64,000 nucleotides of DNA from CAWJJM01 sp963843275 (GCA_963843275.1 CAWJJM010000004.1:558001-622000); one strand, 5' to 3'; shown: positions 29,045 through 37,718, numbered from the stretch's first letter. Numbers and translations are program-made. Notes: generated by a model from the sequence alone, not told the origin.

Positions 29045-29920
29045 TCAGGCGACGACGGTCTCGAGGCGTCCGGCGCGGCGCAGCTGCTCGTGCCGGTAGG
29101 CCCCGAGGAGGGCGGCGCCGAGCGCGCCGGCGAGGATGGAGTCGGGGTGCGCGGTGACGGCCAGCGGTGCCCTGCCCCGGCGCTGGTCCTCGGCCTCGAT
29201 CTCCCGCGCCGCCGCCACGAAGCCGCGGTCGTGGGCCAGCCCGCCGGTCACCACCACCTCGCCCTCGCTCCCCAGCGAGCGCACCAGGCGCAGGAGCTTC
29301 GCGGCGATCGACAGGTGGATGCCCTTGAGGATGTCGGGGGTCCCGATGCCCCGGCTGACCATGTTGATGACGTCGGTCTCGGCGAGCACCGCGCAGACGC
29401 CGGAGCACTTCTCCGGCGCCTCCGACGCCAGCGACACCTCGCCGACGTCCTCGAGCGGCACCCCCAGGTAGCGGGTGATGTTCTCGAGGAACTGGCCGGA
29501 GCCGCTGGCGCACTGGCTGGTCATCCGCACCTTGCCCACCCGCCCGCGCTCGTCGAAGGCGATCGCCCGCGCGTGCAGGGCGCCGACGTCGAGGGCGGCG
29601 CGGGCCGCCGGCCGCAGGAACAGGGCGCCGCGGGCGTGGGTGGTCATCGAGTAGAAGTGGCCCGTCTTCACGTCCACCGCGTCGCCGTCGCCGGTGGAGG
29701 CCACGTAGTCGAGGTCACCCGCAGCGATCCCCGCTTCGCCGCAGGCCTCGGCGAAGGCCGCGGCCACCACCTCGCGCACGTCGCGGCGGCGGATGCGCTG
29801 GACCGCGGTGCCGAGCACCTGCGCGCCGGCGCCCGCCCGGCTGCGCACCACCGCCACTTTCACCGAGCTGGCGCCGGGGTCGACGCCCGCGGTGAGCTGC
29901 CGGCGCGCCGGCGCGCTCAT
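29045..29920 (-). CDS. bcrD: Benzoyl-CoA reductase, ATPase subunit BcrD
   Basis: 291 residues of the BadF/BadG/BcrA/BcrD ATPase family. With BcrA it couples ATP hydrolysis to electron transfer from ferredoxin into the BcrBC active site. ASKHA-type nucleotide motifs are AGVDPGASSVKVAVV and VVVTGGLAHDRG. The Cys residues expected to hold the intersubunit 4Fe-4S cluster are in SQCASGSGQFLENI and APEKCSGVCAVLAETDV, very close to known BcrD. Size fits the Thauera-type subunit (about 280). ATG 29920 overlaps the bcrA stop (ATGA). Last gene of the operon. Confidence 0.92.
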   Translation of the reverse strand: MSAPARRQLTAGVDPGASSVKVAVVRSRAGAGAQVLGTAVQRIRRRDVREVVAAAFAEACGEAGIAAGDLDYVASTGDGDAVDVKTGHFYSMTTHARGALFLRPAARAALDVGALHARAIAFDERGRVGKVRMTSQCASGSGQFLENITRYLGVPLEDVGEVSLASEAPEKCSGVCAVLAETDVINMVSRGIGTPDILKGIHLSIAAKLLRLVRSLGSEGEVVVTGGLAHDRGFVAAAREIEAEDQRRGRAPLAVTAHPDSILAGALGAALLGAYRHEQLRRAGRLETVVA

Positions 29921-31269
29921 CGCGCCCCCCCGGCGGCGGCGCGGGCCGGCGGCACGTCGTCTGCGGCGGCGAAGGCGGGCAGCAGGCCGGCGTGCCCGGC
30001 GGCGAGGTCGTCGAGGGCGAACAGCGCCGCCCCCATGGCCCCGGTGTAGATCGAGTCGGGGTGCCGGTTGATGCGGATGCCGTCGCCGTAGTTCTCCCGC
30101 ACCAGGTCGGCGAGCACCTGCGTCGCCATGGCGTTCTTGGCGACGCCCCCGGTGAAGGTGAGCTCGTTCTCGACGCCCCCGGAACGCGCCAGCAGCGACA
30201 TCGCCCGCAGCATCATGGCGCGGTGGAGCCCGGCGAGGATATCCTCCCGGCGCTCGCCCAGCGCCAGCCGCTCGCGCAGCTCGGCACCGGCGAAGACCGT
30301 GCAGGTCGAGTTGATCCGCACCCGCCGCTTCGCGCTCAGCGCCAGCGGCCCCAGCTCGTGCAGACCGAGGTTGAGCTCGTCGGCGATGTAGCCGAGGTAG
30401 CGGCCGGAGCCGGCGGCGCAGCGGTCGTTCATCTGGAACGAGGTCACCATGCCGCGGTCGTCCACCTGGATCGCCTTGGTGTCCTGGCCGCCGATGTCGA
30501 GCACCGTGCGGGTGTGGCCGAAGAAGCGGTGGGCGCCGCGCCCGTGGCAGAGGATCTCGCTGCGGACCGACTCCTTGGGGAACGGCAGCGTCTGCCGCCC
30601 GTAGCCGGTGCCGACGAAGGCGAGCTCCTCGACCGGCTCGGCGACGACCTCCTCGACCGCCCGCTCGAGCTGCGGCGGAGCGCCGCCCCCGCCCTCCACC
30701 CGGCGCGCCGCGCGCCGCAGCAGCTCGGCGAAGCGCGGCCGTTCGAGCCGCGTCTCCACCGCCAGGATCGCCCGGTCGAACAGCGCCAGCAGCCACTCGA
30801 ACGGCACCTCGCCGCGGGCGGCCACCCGCTCCGCCCCCTCGACGTAGGCGGCGCCGGCGAGGTCGCGGAAGAAGTCGCTGCGCCGGCGACGGCCGTCGCC
30901 GAACAGCCGCGGGGCGGCGACCTCGGCGGCGCTGAGGATCTCGGCGACCGGATCGTCCAGGCGGCGGCGCCGGTCCTGCGGCTCGCCGACCAGGATCGCG
31001 GCGATCTCCCGCGCCAGCCGACCGAGCCCGTCGAGGTAGAGCTCGAGGCGGAAGGCCTCCGCCAGACGTTCCCCGATCGCCCCCTCCAGCCGCCGGGCGA
31101 GCAGGGTGAAGCGGGCGTCGGTGAGCGCCTCCTCGCGCGCCACCGCGCAGGCGACGTCGTAGCTCGACCGGCTGTTGGTGATGCCGCGGCCGACGATCCG
31201 GCCCCCCTCGTCGAGCAGCAGGGCCTTGGTGGTGGTGGAGCCGAGGTCGATGCCGACGACGCACCTCAT
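29917..31269 (-). CDS. bcrA: Benzoyl-CoA reductase, ATPase subunit BcrA
   Basis: 450 residues, the long ATPase subunit of class I benzoyl-CoA reductase. The N-terminal nucleotide loop is VVGIDLGSTTTKALLLDE. An insertion of about 160 residues separates it from VLDIGGQDTKAIQVDD, and cluster-ligand regions are DRCAAGSGRYLGYIAD and NSTCTVFAGAELRER. The C-terminal motif is LTFTGGVAKNAMATQVL. The insertion and length match the Thauera-type BcrA rather than the shorter Azoarcus-type BzdP/BzdQ. ATG 31269 overlaps the bcrB stop (ATGA). It forms a heterodimer with BcrD (family knowledge). Confidence 0.92.
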   Translation of the reverse strand: MRCVVGIDLGSTTTKALLLDEGGRIVGRGITNSRSSYDVACAVAREEALTDARFTLLARRLEGAIGERLAEAFRLELYLDGLGRLAREIAAILVGEPQDRRRRLDDPVAEILSAAEVAAPRLFGDGRRRRSDFFRDLAGAAYVEGAERVAARGEVPFEWLLALFDRAILAVETRLERPRFAELLRRAARRVEGGGGAPPQLERAVEEVVAEPVEELAFVGTGYGRQTLPFPKESVRSEILCHGRGAHRFFGHTRTVLDIGGQDTKAIQVDDRGMVTSFQMNDRCAAGSGRYLGYIADELNLGLHELGPLALSAKRRVRINSTCTVFAGAELRERLALGERREDILAGLHRAMMLRAMSLLARSGGVENELTFTGGVAKNAMATQVLADLVRENYGDGIRINRHPDSIYTGAMGAALFALDDLAAGHAGLLPAFAAADDVPPARAAAGGAR

Positions 31270-32585
31270 GCGCTCCTCCCTTCCCGGCGGCCGGCGAGCA
31301 TCTGCAGGTAGCTCTGCACCCGGTTCTCGATGTTCGCCCGGCCGAAGTAGCGGGGGTCGACGAGGTCGCTCTCGATGAAGCCTCCCGGCAGCCCGGTGCG
31401 CTCCTCGAGGCGGCGCAGCATCAGGAGCTGACCGACGCTGAACGAGTTGCAGGACTTGACGCTGTTGATCAGGAAGCCGTCGGCCGCGTAGTCGCGCAGG
31501 TAGCGCTCGAGCAGGTCCAGCCTCCCCGGCAGGCAGCGGTTCGTGTAGCAGCTCAGGCAGTACTCGGCGAGCGACTCGAGCGGCCGGGACGGATCGTGGC
31601 GGAAGCCGTCGTCGTAGAGGCCGCCGACCTTGGTGTAGGTGCTCGCCACGACCACCGCCCCCTCGCGCGAGAACATGCGCCAGAAGTCGTTGAAGCTGGT
31701 CCAGTTCGGGGGGCCCTCCACCACCAGCCGGAAGCGTTCCTCGCCGAGGGGGCCGTCCGGCGTCGCCGGGCCCTCGCCGCGCGCCGCCCGCGCCTCGACC
31801 TCGGCGCGCAGCTCGCGGTAGTAGGCCACCGCCTCCTCGCTGCCGCGGAAGGCGGAGAAGATCGGGCCGATGTAGTAGACGCCCCCGAAGTAGGCGTCGA
31901 TCGGTGACGGCCGCCGGCGCGCCGACTCCCACACCGCCACCAGGTCGTCCTCGGCCTGCCGCGAGAGCTCCAGGCGGCGCGAGAGCTCGTCGAGGTCGAG
32001 CGTCCGGCCCGCCACCCGCTCGAGCGCCGGCACCACCTCGGTACGGAGCTGGTCGACCACGTAGCGGCGCATCTCGTCGGTGATGCGGCCGTCCGCCTGG
32101 TAGGGGACGTGGAGCATCGCCACCGGACAGCCGTACTGCTCGCGCAGCAGCTCGAACCACTTCAGGAAGGTGAAGCAGCCGGTGTAGGAGAGCAGCAGCA
32201 GGTCGGGCGGCGGCAGCCGCCGTCCGGTGGGGCCGACGTTGCCGCTGCGCGCCATCCCCAGGTCGCACTTGACGTAGGTGCAGACGTCCTCGGAGTGGCC
32301 GGCCTTCTCCGCCTCGCCGATGTAGCCGGCGGACAGCCCCCGCATCCCCGACTGCAGGGCGTTGATCTCGGGCAGCACCGGCAGCAGGTCGAGCGCCCCG
32401 AGCAGCTCGGTGAGGTTGCCGGGGACGAAGGTGTAGACGGCCTTGCGGCCCTCCTCCGGAGCGCGCTCGAGGCGCTCGAAGTGGTCGGCGATCATCCGCT
32501 TCTGGCGCACCTGCGAGGCGTCCTTGGTGGCCGCCGGGGGTGACCCCGAGGCGGCGGGCGGAGCGGACGGCGCGGCGGTGGTCAT
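31266..32585 (-). CDS. bcrB: Benzoyl-CoA reductase, subunit BcrB
   Basis: 439 residues of the 2-hydroxyacyl-CoA dehydratase/BcrB superfamily. With BcrC it forms the substrate-reducing module with 4Fe-4S clusters. Candidate Cys ligands lie in EDVCTYVKCDLGMARSG, LSYTGCFTFLKWF, LAEYCLSCYTNRC and INSVKSCNSFSVGQ. A Pro/Ala-rich N-terminal tail precedes the domain. Length agrees with Thauera BcrB (about 438). ATG 32585 overlaps the bcrC stop by four bases. Dearomatisation of benzoyl-CoA is assigned from the full gene set around it, since isolated members of the family could be 2-hydroxyacyl-CoA dehydratases. Confidence 0.92.
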   Translation of the reverse strand: MTTAAPSAPPAASGSPPAATKDASQVRQKRMIADHFERLERAPEEGRKAVYTFVPGNLTELLGALDLLPVLPEINALQSGMRGLSAGYIGEAEKAGHSEDVCTYVKCDLGMARSGNVGPTGRRLPPPDLLLLSYTGCFTFLKWFELLREQYGCPVAMLHVPYQADGRITDEMRRYVVDQLRTEVVPALERVAGRTLDLDELSRRLELSRQAEDDLVAVWESARRRPSPIDAYFGGVYYIGPIFSAFRGSEEAVAYYRELRAEVEARAARGEGPATPDGPLGEERFRLVVEGPPNWTSFNDFWRMFSREGAVVVASTYTKVGGLYDDGFRHDPSRPLESLAEYCLSCYTNRCLPGRLDLLERYLRDYAADGFLINSVKSCNSFSVGQLLMLRRLEERTGLPGGFIESDLVDPRYFGRANIENRVQSYLQMLAGRREGRSA

Positions 32586-33808
32586 GCGCTCTTCCCCCAG
32601 AGCTTGACCGAGTCGGAGAACGCCCCGGCCTGCTCGCGGATGGTCTGGAACTGCGCGGTGTTCTCGGAGAACTTGAGGCTGGTGTAGGGGATGCCGGCGC
32701 GGTCGAGCGCCGCCTCGAGCATCGGCTGGTCGAGCAGCGCCGGGTCGCAGAACGAGGCGGCCGCGAAGACCACGCCGTCGGCGCCCGCGGCCGCCACCCG
32801 CGCCACCAGGTGGGCTCCCTTCTCGGCGTCCGCCACGAAGCGCGAGGCGGTGGCGGCGCCGTGCTCGAGGTAGGCGCGGGCGAGTCCGACGAGCGGGTCC
32901 TCGCCGGCCGCCGGCGCCGCGGCGCCCTCGATCGTGCGCAGGCCGAGCTGGAAGTCGTCGTCGACGATGTAGCAGCCCGCCTTCTCCAGGGTGCGGATGA
33001 GCGCCAGCGGCGGCTGTTCGCAGAACGCCCCCGCGACCACCACCCGTACGTTGTCGAGCGGGCGGGCCGGCCGCCGCCGCGCCGCCGCCAGGAAGTCCGC
33101 CAGCAGCCGGTTGTGCGCGCCGGTGGTCAGCACGCCGCCCGCCCGGGCCACCAGGTAGGCCTCCGACGCCGCCACCCGCCAGGGCTCGGCGCGGCGCAGC
33201 GCGTCGAGCTCGGCGAGCGCCCGGCGGCGCCGGTCCTCCGCGGCGATCGACCGCCGCAGCGCCGCGTCGCGCAGGGGGCGGGCGCCGCGGGCGGCGAGCT
33301 CCCCGGCGATGCGCCGCATCTCGGCGACGTAGAAGGCGCCCCCCACCGCGGGGTCGAAGTTCTGCGGCAGGTCGAGGTACGCGGTGAAGCGATCCGGCGA
33401 CAGCAGGTTCCAGATCCCGCCGAGGTTGCGGACCACGTCGCAGATCGAGGGGAACAGGAAGCCGTCGAGCAGGTCGAGATTGCCGCGCAGGTGGAGCTCC
33501 ACCATGCTGCGCGGCAGGTGGCAGATGTAGCTCTGGAAGTACGCGTCGCCGCGGATGATCTCGAGCTGGTCGCCGCCGCCGAAGAGCGCCACCGGCAGGC
33601 AGCCCTGCGCCTCGAGCAGCGGCCGGGGCACGTAGACCGGCAGGTAGCCGATGGCGAGCCGGCCGGGGTGGCGCCGCTTCCACCGCGCCACCGCGGCGAG
33701 CTCGAGGTCGTCGACCAGCCGTCGGCAGCGCTCGACGACCGGCGCGGCGGGGTCGGCCCCCGGCGGCGTCGTGGTGGCGGCCGACACGGCGGCGACGGAA
33801 CGGCTCAT
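32582..33808 (-). CDS. bcrC: Benzoyl-CoA reductase, subunit BcrC
   Basis: 408 residues, the second 2-hydroxyacyl-CoA dehydratase-like subunit. Conserved segments are IGYLPVYVPRPLLEAQGCLP, RGDAYFQSYICHLPRSMVEL, FLFPSICDVVRNLGGIWN and GAFCEQPPLALIRTLEKAGC, followed by YIVDDDFQLG and SFCDPALLDQP. The Cys residues are placed as expected for iron-sulfur ligands. Together with BcrB it binds benzoyl-CoA and makes cyclohexa-1,5-diene-1-carbonyl-CoA. ATG 33808 overlaps the stop of the tetR gene (ATGA), tying regulator and enzyme translation together. Confidence 0.92.
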   Translation of the reverse strand: MSRSVAAVSAATTTPPGADPAAPVVERCRRLVDDLELAAVARWKRRHPGRLAIGYLPVYVPRPLLEAQGCLPVALFGGGDQLEIIRGDAYFQSYICHLPRSMVELHLRGNLDLLDGFLFPSICDVVRNLGGIWNLLSPDRFTAYLDLPQNFDPAVGGAFYVAEMRRIAGELAARGARPLRDAALRRSIAAEDRRRRALAELDALRRAEPWRVAASEAYLVARAGGVLTTGAHNRLLADFLAAARRRPARPLDNVRVVVAGAFCEQPPLALIRTLEKAGCYIVDDDFQLGLRTIEGAAAPAAGEDPLVGLARAYLEHGAATASRFVADAEKGAHLVARVAAAGADGVVFAAASFCDPALLDQPMLEAALDRAGIPYTSLKFSENTAQFQTIREQAGAFSDSVKLWGKSA

Positions 33809-34524
33809 CGCGGCTCCCTCTCCGCGCCGGCCCCGGCCAGCAGCGGGGACGGCGCCAGGGCGTCGAGATGGTGCTCCATGGTGTCCTGGAGCTCACGGTA
33901 GGGGCACGCGGTCACCACACCGCAGAGGACGAGGTGGTGGATGGTGCGGGCGACGTCGCGCGCCGTGCCGTGGAGCCCGGGGCGGTACCAGCCGTACAGC
34001 CAGTTGAGCATGCCGAACACGTTGTAGGTGACCCGGTCGAGCTCGGGGTCCGCCAGCGTCTCGCCCCCGGTCCCGGAGTGGTTGCAGCCGCGGCCGACCA
34101 GGTCGCCGACGATGGAGCGGGCGAGCTGGAAGTAGCGCTCCTTGAGCCCGCGCACCGCCGCCCGCTGCCCGGCGGGCAGCGACGCCGCCTCGTGCACCAG
34201 CACCCGCATCACGTCGGGGTTCTCGGCGACGTAGCGGACGTGGTGCGAGATCAGCACGTAGAGGCGGGCCTCCGGCTCGTCGAGGGTCGCCAACGCCTCC
34301 TCGGCGGAGGCCACCAGCGCCTCGAACGCCTCCTTCTGCAGGACGAAGAGGATGTCCTCCTTCGACGGGAAGTAGTTGTAGAGGTTCGACAGGCTGGTGC
34401 CGGTGGCCGCGGCGAGGTCGCGCATCGACATGCCGTGGAAGCCATGGGCGGCGATCGCCGCGGCCGCGGCCTGCAGGATGTCGCCGCGGGTGAGCCGGGG
34501 GCGGTCCGGCGGTGCGGTGCTCAA
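33805..34524 (-). CDS. TetR-family regulator embedded in the benzoyl-CoA operon
   Basis: 239 residues. The N-terminal helix-turn-helix is ILQAAAAAIAAHGFHGMSMR then DLAAATGTSLSNLYNYFPSK. The remainder is an alpha-helical ligand-binding domain (HHVRYVAENPDVMRVLVHEA) unlike a named effector class. The start is TTG 34524 with GGAGG five bases upstream; it overlaps the dch stop by four bases and its own stop overlaps bcrC. It likely represses the operon promoter at a palindrome 37607-37618 and is relieved by an aromatic or acyl-CoA pathway intermediate; this is inference from position. Confidence 0.88.
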   Translation of the reverse strand: MSTAPPDRPRLTRGDILQAAAAAIAAHGFHGMSMRDLAAATGTSLSNLYNYFPSKEDILFVLQKEAFEALVASAEEALATLDEPEARLYVLISHHVRYVAENPDVMRVLVHEAASLPAGQRAAVRGLKERYFQLARSIVGDLVGRGCNHSGTGGETLADPELDRVTYNVFGMLNWLYGWYRPGLHGTARDVARTIHHLVLCGVVTACPYRELQDTMEHHLDALAPSPLLAGAGAEREPR

Positions 34525-35324
34525 CGATGCCTCCAGTCGGGCGGGCGGTGAGCGAGGAACGCCTCGATCCCCTCGTTGCCGTCGTGGCTCGGCACGACCT
34601 CGGCCAGGTACTGCGCCTCGGCGGCGGCCAGGGCGCGGTCGAGCCCGGCCAGGGCGCCGGAGGTCTCGCGCAGCGCCTTCACCCCCTGGCGCAGCGCATG
34701 GGCCGACAGCGGCTCGAGGTGGCGCCCGTACCAGTCGGCCATCTCGTCGTCCGCGTCGTCGCCGAAGACGGCGGTGACGAAGCCGGCGGCGAGGCCGTCG
34801 GCGGCGCTCAGCGTCTCGCCGGTGAGCAGCATGCGCTCGGCGCGGGCGGCGCCGAGACGGGCCGGGCCCCAGGCCGCCATCACCGGCGGGAAGACGCCGA
34901 GACGGATCTCCGGCGTGCCGAAGGTGGCGCCGGCGGTGGCGAACACCAGGTGGCAGCAGAGCACCGCCTCGAAGGCGCCCCCCAGGCAGCGTCCCTGCAC
35001 CAGGGCGGCCACCGGCACGGGGAAGGCCGCCAGGTGACGGGCCAGGCGGTGGAAGGTGGCGAGCAGCCGTGGAGCGTCGGCCGCGCGGTGCTCCTCCACC
35101 GACGCGCCGAAGGAGAAGTCGCCGCCGGCGCCGCGCAGGACCACCAGGCGCAGGTCCGCCCGGTCGCGCTGGGCGGCGAGGGCGGCGTCGAGCTCCTCCA
35201 TGAGGGCCGCGGTGAGGACGTTGCCGCGGGGCCGGTCGAGCACCAGCTCGACCATCCCGTCGCGCGCACCCGGCACGGTGCGGACGGCCGGCGCGCCGTC
35301 GGAGGCGGTGGGGACGCCGCTCAC
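34521..35324 (-). CDS. dch: Cyclohexa-1,5-dienecarbonyl-CoA hydratase
   Basis: 267 residues of the enoyl-CoA hydratase (crotonase) family. Oxyanion-hole segments are GGDFSFGASVEEH and GRCLGGAFEAVLCCHLVFA. The FSFGASV stretch and the long C-terminal helix resemble dienoyl-CoA hydratases of anaerobic benzoate degraders. It adds water to the product of benzoyl-CoA reductase, giving 6-hydroxycyclohex-1-ene-1-carbonyl-CoA. The start is GTG 35324, overlapping the oah stop (GTGA). A generic crotonase is possible from sequence alone; neighbours bcr, had and oah make Dch the best call. Confidence 0.88.
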   Translation of the reverse strand: MSGVPTASDGAPAVRTVPGARDGMVELVLDRPRGNVLTAALMEELDAALAAQRDRADLRLVVLRGAGGDFSFGASVEEHRAADAPRLLATFHRLARHLAAFPVPVAALVQGRCLGGAFEAVLCCHLVFATAGATFGTPEIRLGVFPPVMAAWGPARLGAARAERMLLTGETLSAADGLAAGFVTAVFGDDADDEMADWYGRHLEPLSAHALRQGVKALRETSGALAGLDRALAAAEAQYLAEVVPSHDGNEGIEAFLAHRPPDWRHR

Positions 35325-36475
35325 CGCTTCGCTCCCACCGGTTCGGCGGACGCCTCCGCGAGCTGCCGGCGCCGCGCGGCGGCCGGCATCACCTCGGCGG
35401 CGAGGTCGGGCTCCCAGCGGCGCCCCTCCGCCAGCCGGCGGCGCAGGGCGACGAAGTCGATCTCGCGCTCACCGCGATCGCCGTAGTGGAAGGCGGGGAA
35501 GCCGGCCGCCGCCTCGGTGGCCATGTTGAGCGCCAGCCACGAGCGGCTCGACTCGCTGTTGGCGTTCCAGTGCTCGAGCTTCTTCTTGCGCAGGCCCTCG
35601 AGCGTCACCCGGGTGCACTCGGGGAAGGTGCGGAGCAGGCGGGTCGCCAGGCGGTCGACCGCCGCGTCGAGCGGTGCCAGATCGACGGTGCAGGTGCCCA
35701 GCAGCCGCTCGGCCTCCTCGCGCTCCGCACCCTGCTTCCACTCGCCGTAGGCGATGCCGCCGGCGGCGTCGACCCAGCGGTCGGTGATCGCCCGCGGGTC
35801 GGGGATGAGCGCGCCCTCGGGGGTGCGGTGCACGGGCACGACGTCGTTGACGAGCCCCAGCCGCGCCGCCTTGTAGGCCGACCAGGGCTCGCAGACGACC
35901 AGCGACTCGGCCGCGCGGCCGACGCCCACGTAGAGGTGCAGGAAGTCGGTCGAGCCGCCGACCGGGGCGGAGCCGTGGATCGGCCCCGCCTGGCCGAAGG
36001 AGGCGCTGCCGGCGGCGACGGAGAAGTCGCAGGCCATGCCGATCTCCTGGCCGCCCCCGATGCGCAGGCCGTTCACCCGGCAGATCACCGGCTTGTCGCA
36101 CAGCAGGATGGAGGTCACCAGGTCGTTGAACAGGCGCATGTACTGCAGGTACTCGAGCGGCCGCCCGGCGTAGTGGCGGGCGTACTCGGCGGTGTTGCCG
36201 CCGGTGGAGAAGGCGCGCTCGCCGGCGCCGGTGAAGACCACCACCACCGCCCGCCGGTCGGCACTGGCGCGCCGGAAGGCGAGGATCAGCTCCTTGACGG
36301 CGGCGGTGGTGTAGGAGTTGAGCTGCCGCTCGTTGTCGATCCAGATCCACACCTGGTGGAGGCCCTCGACGGCGCCCCCGCCGGCGTCGTGGATCGGCCG
36401 CTCCTCGTACCGGACGTGCCGCAGCTCGACGCCCGGCACCAGCTCGTGGTCCACCAACTCGTTCTGCCGCTCCAT
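35321..36475 (-). CDS. oah: 6-oxocyclohex-1-ene-1-carbonyl-CoA hydrolase (ring-opening)
   Basis: 384 residues, crotonase superfamily, longer than ordinary hydratases. Diagnostic segments are FSTGGNTAEYARHYAGRPLE, VICRVNGLRIGGGQEIGMAC and FGQAGPIHGSAPVGGSTDFL, which match the BamA/Oah signature used to detect anaerobic aromatic degraders. It hydrates and hydrolytically opens the ring of the 6-oxo compound to 3-hydroxypimelyl-CoA. ATG 36475 has GAGGAG seven bases upstream and is 32 bases after the had stop. BamA-like proteins occur with both class I and class II reductases; here the class I genes are next to it. Confidence 0.94.
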   Translation of the reverse strand: MERQNELVDHELVPGVELRHVRYEERPIHDAGGGAVEGLHQVWIWIDNERQLNSYTTAAVKELILAFRRASADRRAVVVVFTGAGERAFSTGGNTAEYARHYAGRPLEYLQYMRLFNDLVTSILLCDKPVICRVNGLRIGGGQEIGMACDFSVAAGSASFGQAGPIHGSAPVGGSTDFLHLYVGVGRAAESLVVCEPWSAYKAARLGLVNDVVPVHRTPEGALIPDPRAITDRWVDAAGGIAYGEWKQGAEREEAERLLGTCTVDLAPLDAAVDRLATRLLRTFPECTRVTLEGLRKKKLEHWNANSESSRSWLALNMATEAAAGFPAFHYGDRGEREIDFVALRRRLAEGRRWEPDLAAEVMPAAARRRQLAEASAEPVGAKR

Positions 36476-36507
36476 GGTCTCGCTCCTCTTCGGGGATCGT
36501 CGTGCCG

Positions 36508-37563
36508 TCAGGCGTCGGGGTGGAGGATCATCCGGCGCCCCAGCCGGTGGTGGGCCATGTCGTCGAGCAGCTCGTTGAGCCGCGACATCGGGGCGTGCTC
36601 GATCACCGGCGCCAGCTCCACCGCACCGGACCAGATCAGGGCCAGGACCTCGGGGTAGACCTCGGGCGGGCAGCCCCAGGTGCCGTGGGCGGTGGCGTCG
36701 TGCGCCATCAGGTTCGACAGCCGCAGCTCGACCTTGCGATGGGTGTAGCCGACCTGCACCAGGGTCGCCGCCCGGGCCAGCAACGAGAAGGCGAGCTCCT
36801 GCCCGCCGACGCTGCCGCTGCACTCGAAGATCCGCCAGTCGAGCGATTCGACGCCGGCGTCGCGGAGCAGGCCGTGGACCCGGCGCCGCACCTCGCGCGG
36901 TTCGCCCGTGGCCTCGACGAGCCCGTCGGCGGCCGCGGCGACCGCCGCGAGCCGCTCCGGATCGACGTCCAGAGCCAGCACCAGGGCGCCCAGCGCGTGG
37001 GCGATCTGCACCAGGAACCCGCCCACCCCGCCGCAACCGACCACCACCGCGGCCTGGCCGGCCGCGAGCCCCGACCGCCGCACCGCCTGGTAGGCGGTCG
37101 ACACGGCGTCGGCGACCACCGCCAGGTCGGCGAGCGGGAAGCCGTCGGGCGCCGAGTCGAGGGCGACGAGCGGGGCGGCGGGGACCCGCAGATGGGTGGC
37201 GAAGCCGCCGTGGATGTCGTTGCCCGGCATCTTCTGCCGCAGGCAGGCGTTGCCCCGCCCGGCTCGGCAGAAGGCACAGGTGCCGCAGGGCAGCACGGCG
37301 GGGACCAGGACCGGCCTGCCGACCAGGTGCTCCGCACCCTCGCCCGCGGCCGTCACCCGGCCGGTGACCTCGTGCCCCAGGACCAGCGGAAGCGCGTGCC
37401 GCGGCAGGACCGAGCCGTCGGCGAAGGTCAGGTCCGTGTGGCACAGGCCGCAGGCGCTGACCTCCACCACCGCTTCGCCGGCGGCGGGTGCATCGAGCGA
37501 CAGCGCACCCCGGGCCAGCGGCTGACCGGGGCTCTCGAGGTAGTACCCCTCGGCGGTGATCAC
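36508..37563 (-). CDS. had: 6-hydroxycyclohex-1-ene-1-carbonyl-CoA dehydrogenase
   Basis: 351 residues, zinc-dependent medium-chain alcohol dehydrogenase. Catalytic zinc ligands are Cys38 (SACGLCHTDL) and His64-Glu65 (LGHEVTGRV). Structural zinc Cys93, 96, 99 and 107 are in PCGTCAFCRAGRGNAC. The NAD-binding motif is VVGCGGVGGFLVQIAHALGA. MPGNDIHGGFATH resembles Had from denitrifying benzoate degraders. It oxidises the product of Dch with NAD+. The start is GTG 37563 with GAGGAGGAGAGG. First gene of the operon, downstream of the palindromic operator. Confidence 0.9.
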   Translation of the reverse strand: MITAEGYYLESPGQPLARGALSLDAPAAGEAVVEVSACGLCHTDLTFADGSVLPRHALPLVLGHEVTGRVTAAGEGAEHLVGRPVLVPAVLPCGTCAFCRAGRGNACLRQKMPGNDIHGGFATHLRVPAAPLVALDSAPDGFPLADLAVVADAVSTAYQAVRRSGLAAGQAAVVVGCGGVGGFLVQIAHALGALVLALDVDPERLAAVAAAADGLVEATGEPREVRRRVHGLLRDAGVESLDWRIFECSGSVGGQELAFSLLARAATLVQVGYTHRKVELRLSNLMAHDATAHGTWGCPPEVYPEVLALIWSGAVELAPVIEHAPMSRLNELLDDMAHHRLGRRMILHPDA

Positions 37564-37606
37564 GCCTCTCCTCCTCGGCGGGATGGAACGTCCTGTCGAG
37601 GATAGA

Positions 37607-37618
37607 GAACGATCGTTC
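37607..37618. promoter_or_regulatory. Palindromic operator of the benzoyl-CoA operon
   Basis: GAACGATCGTTC is a perfect 12-base palindrome 44 bases upstream of the had start, followed by a further GTTCGTC half-site. TetR-family operators often have an AACGATCGTT-like core. It is the only clear palindrome in the operon's promoter region, and a TetR gene lies inside the operon. Confidence 0.55.
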
Positions 37619-37674
37619 GTTCGTCAAGCGCCCCGGCATCCTCCCTCTCGGGGAGGGCGGGGCGGCGGGGGGGT

Positions 37675-37712
37675 GGAGGGGGCCGGCGCCGGGCACGGCG
37701 GCGGCCCCCTCC
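37675..37712 (-). terminator. Hairpin after cytochrome c gene 2
   Basis: GGAGGGGGCCG (37675-37685) pairs perfectly with CGGCCCCCTCC (37702-37712), with further pairing possible in the loop. It begins six bases past the cytochrome stop on the minus strand and separates the cytochrome from the had promoter. Confidence 0.5.
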
Positions 37713-37718
37713 CCGGGC

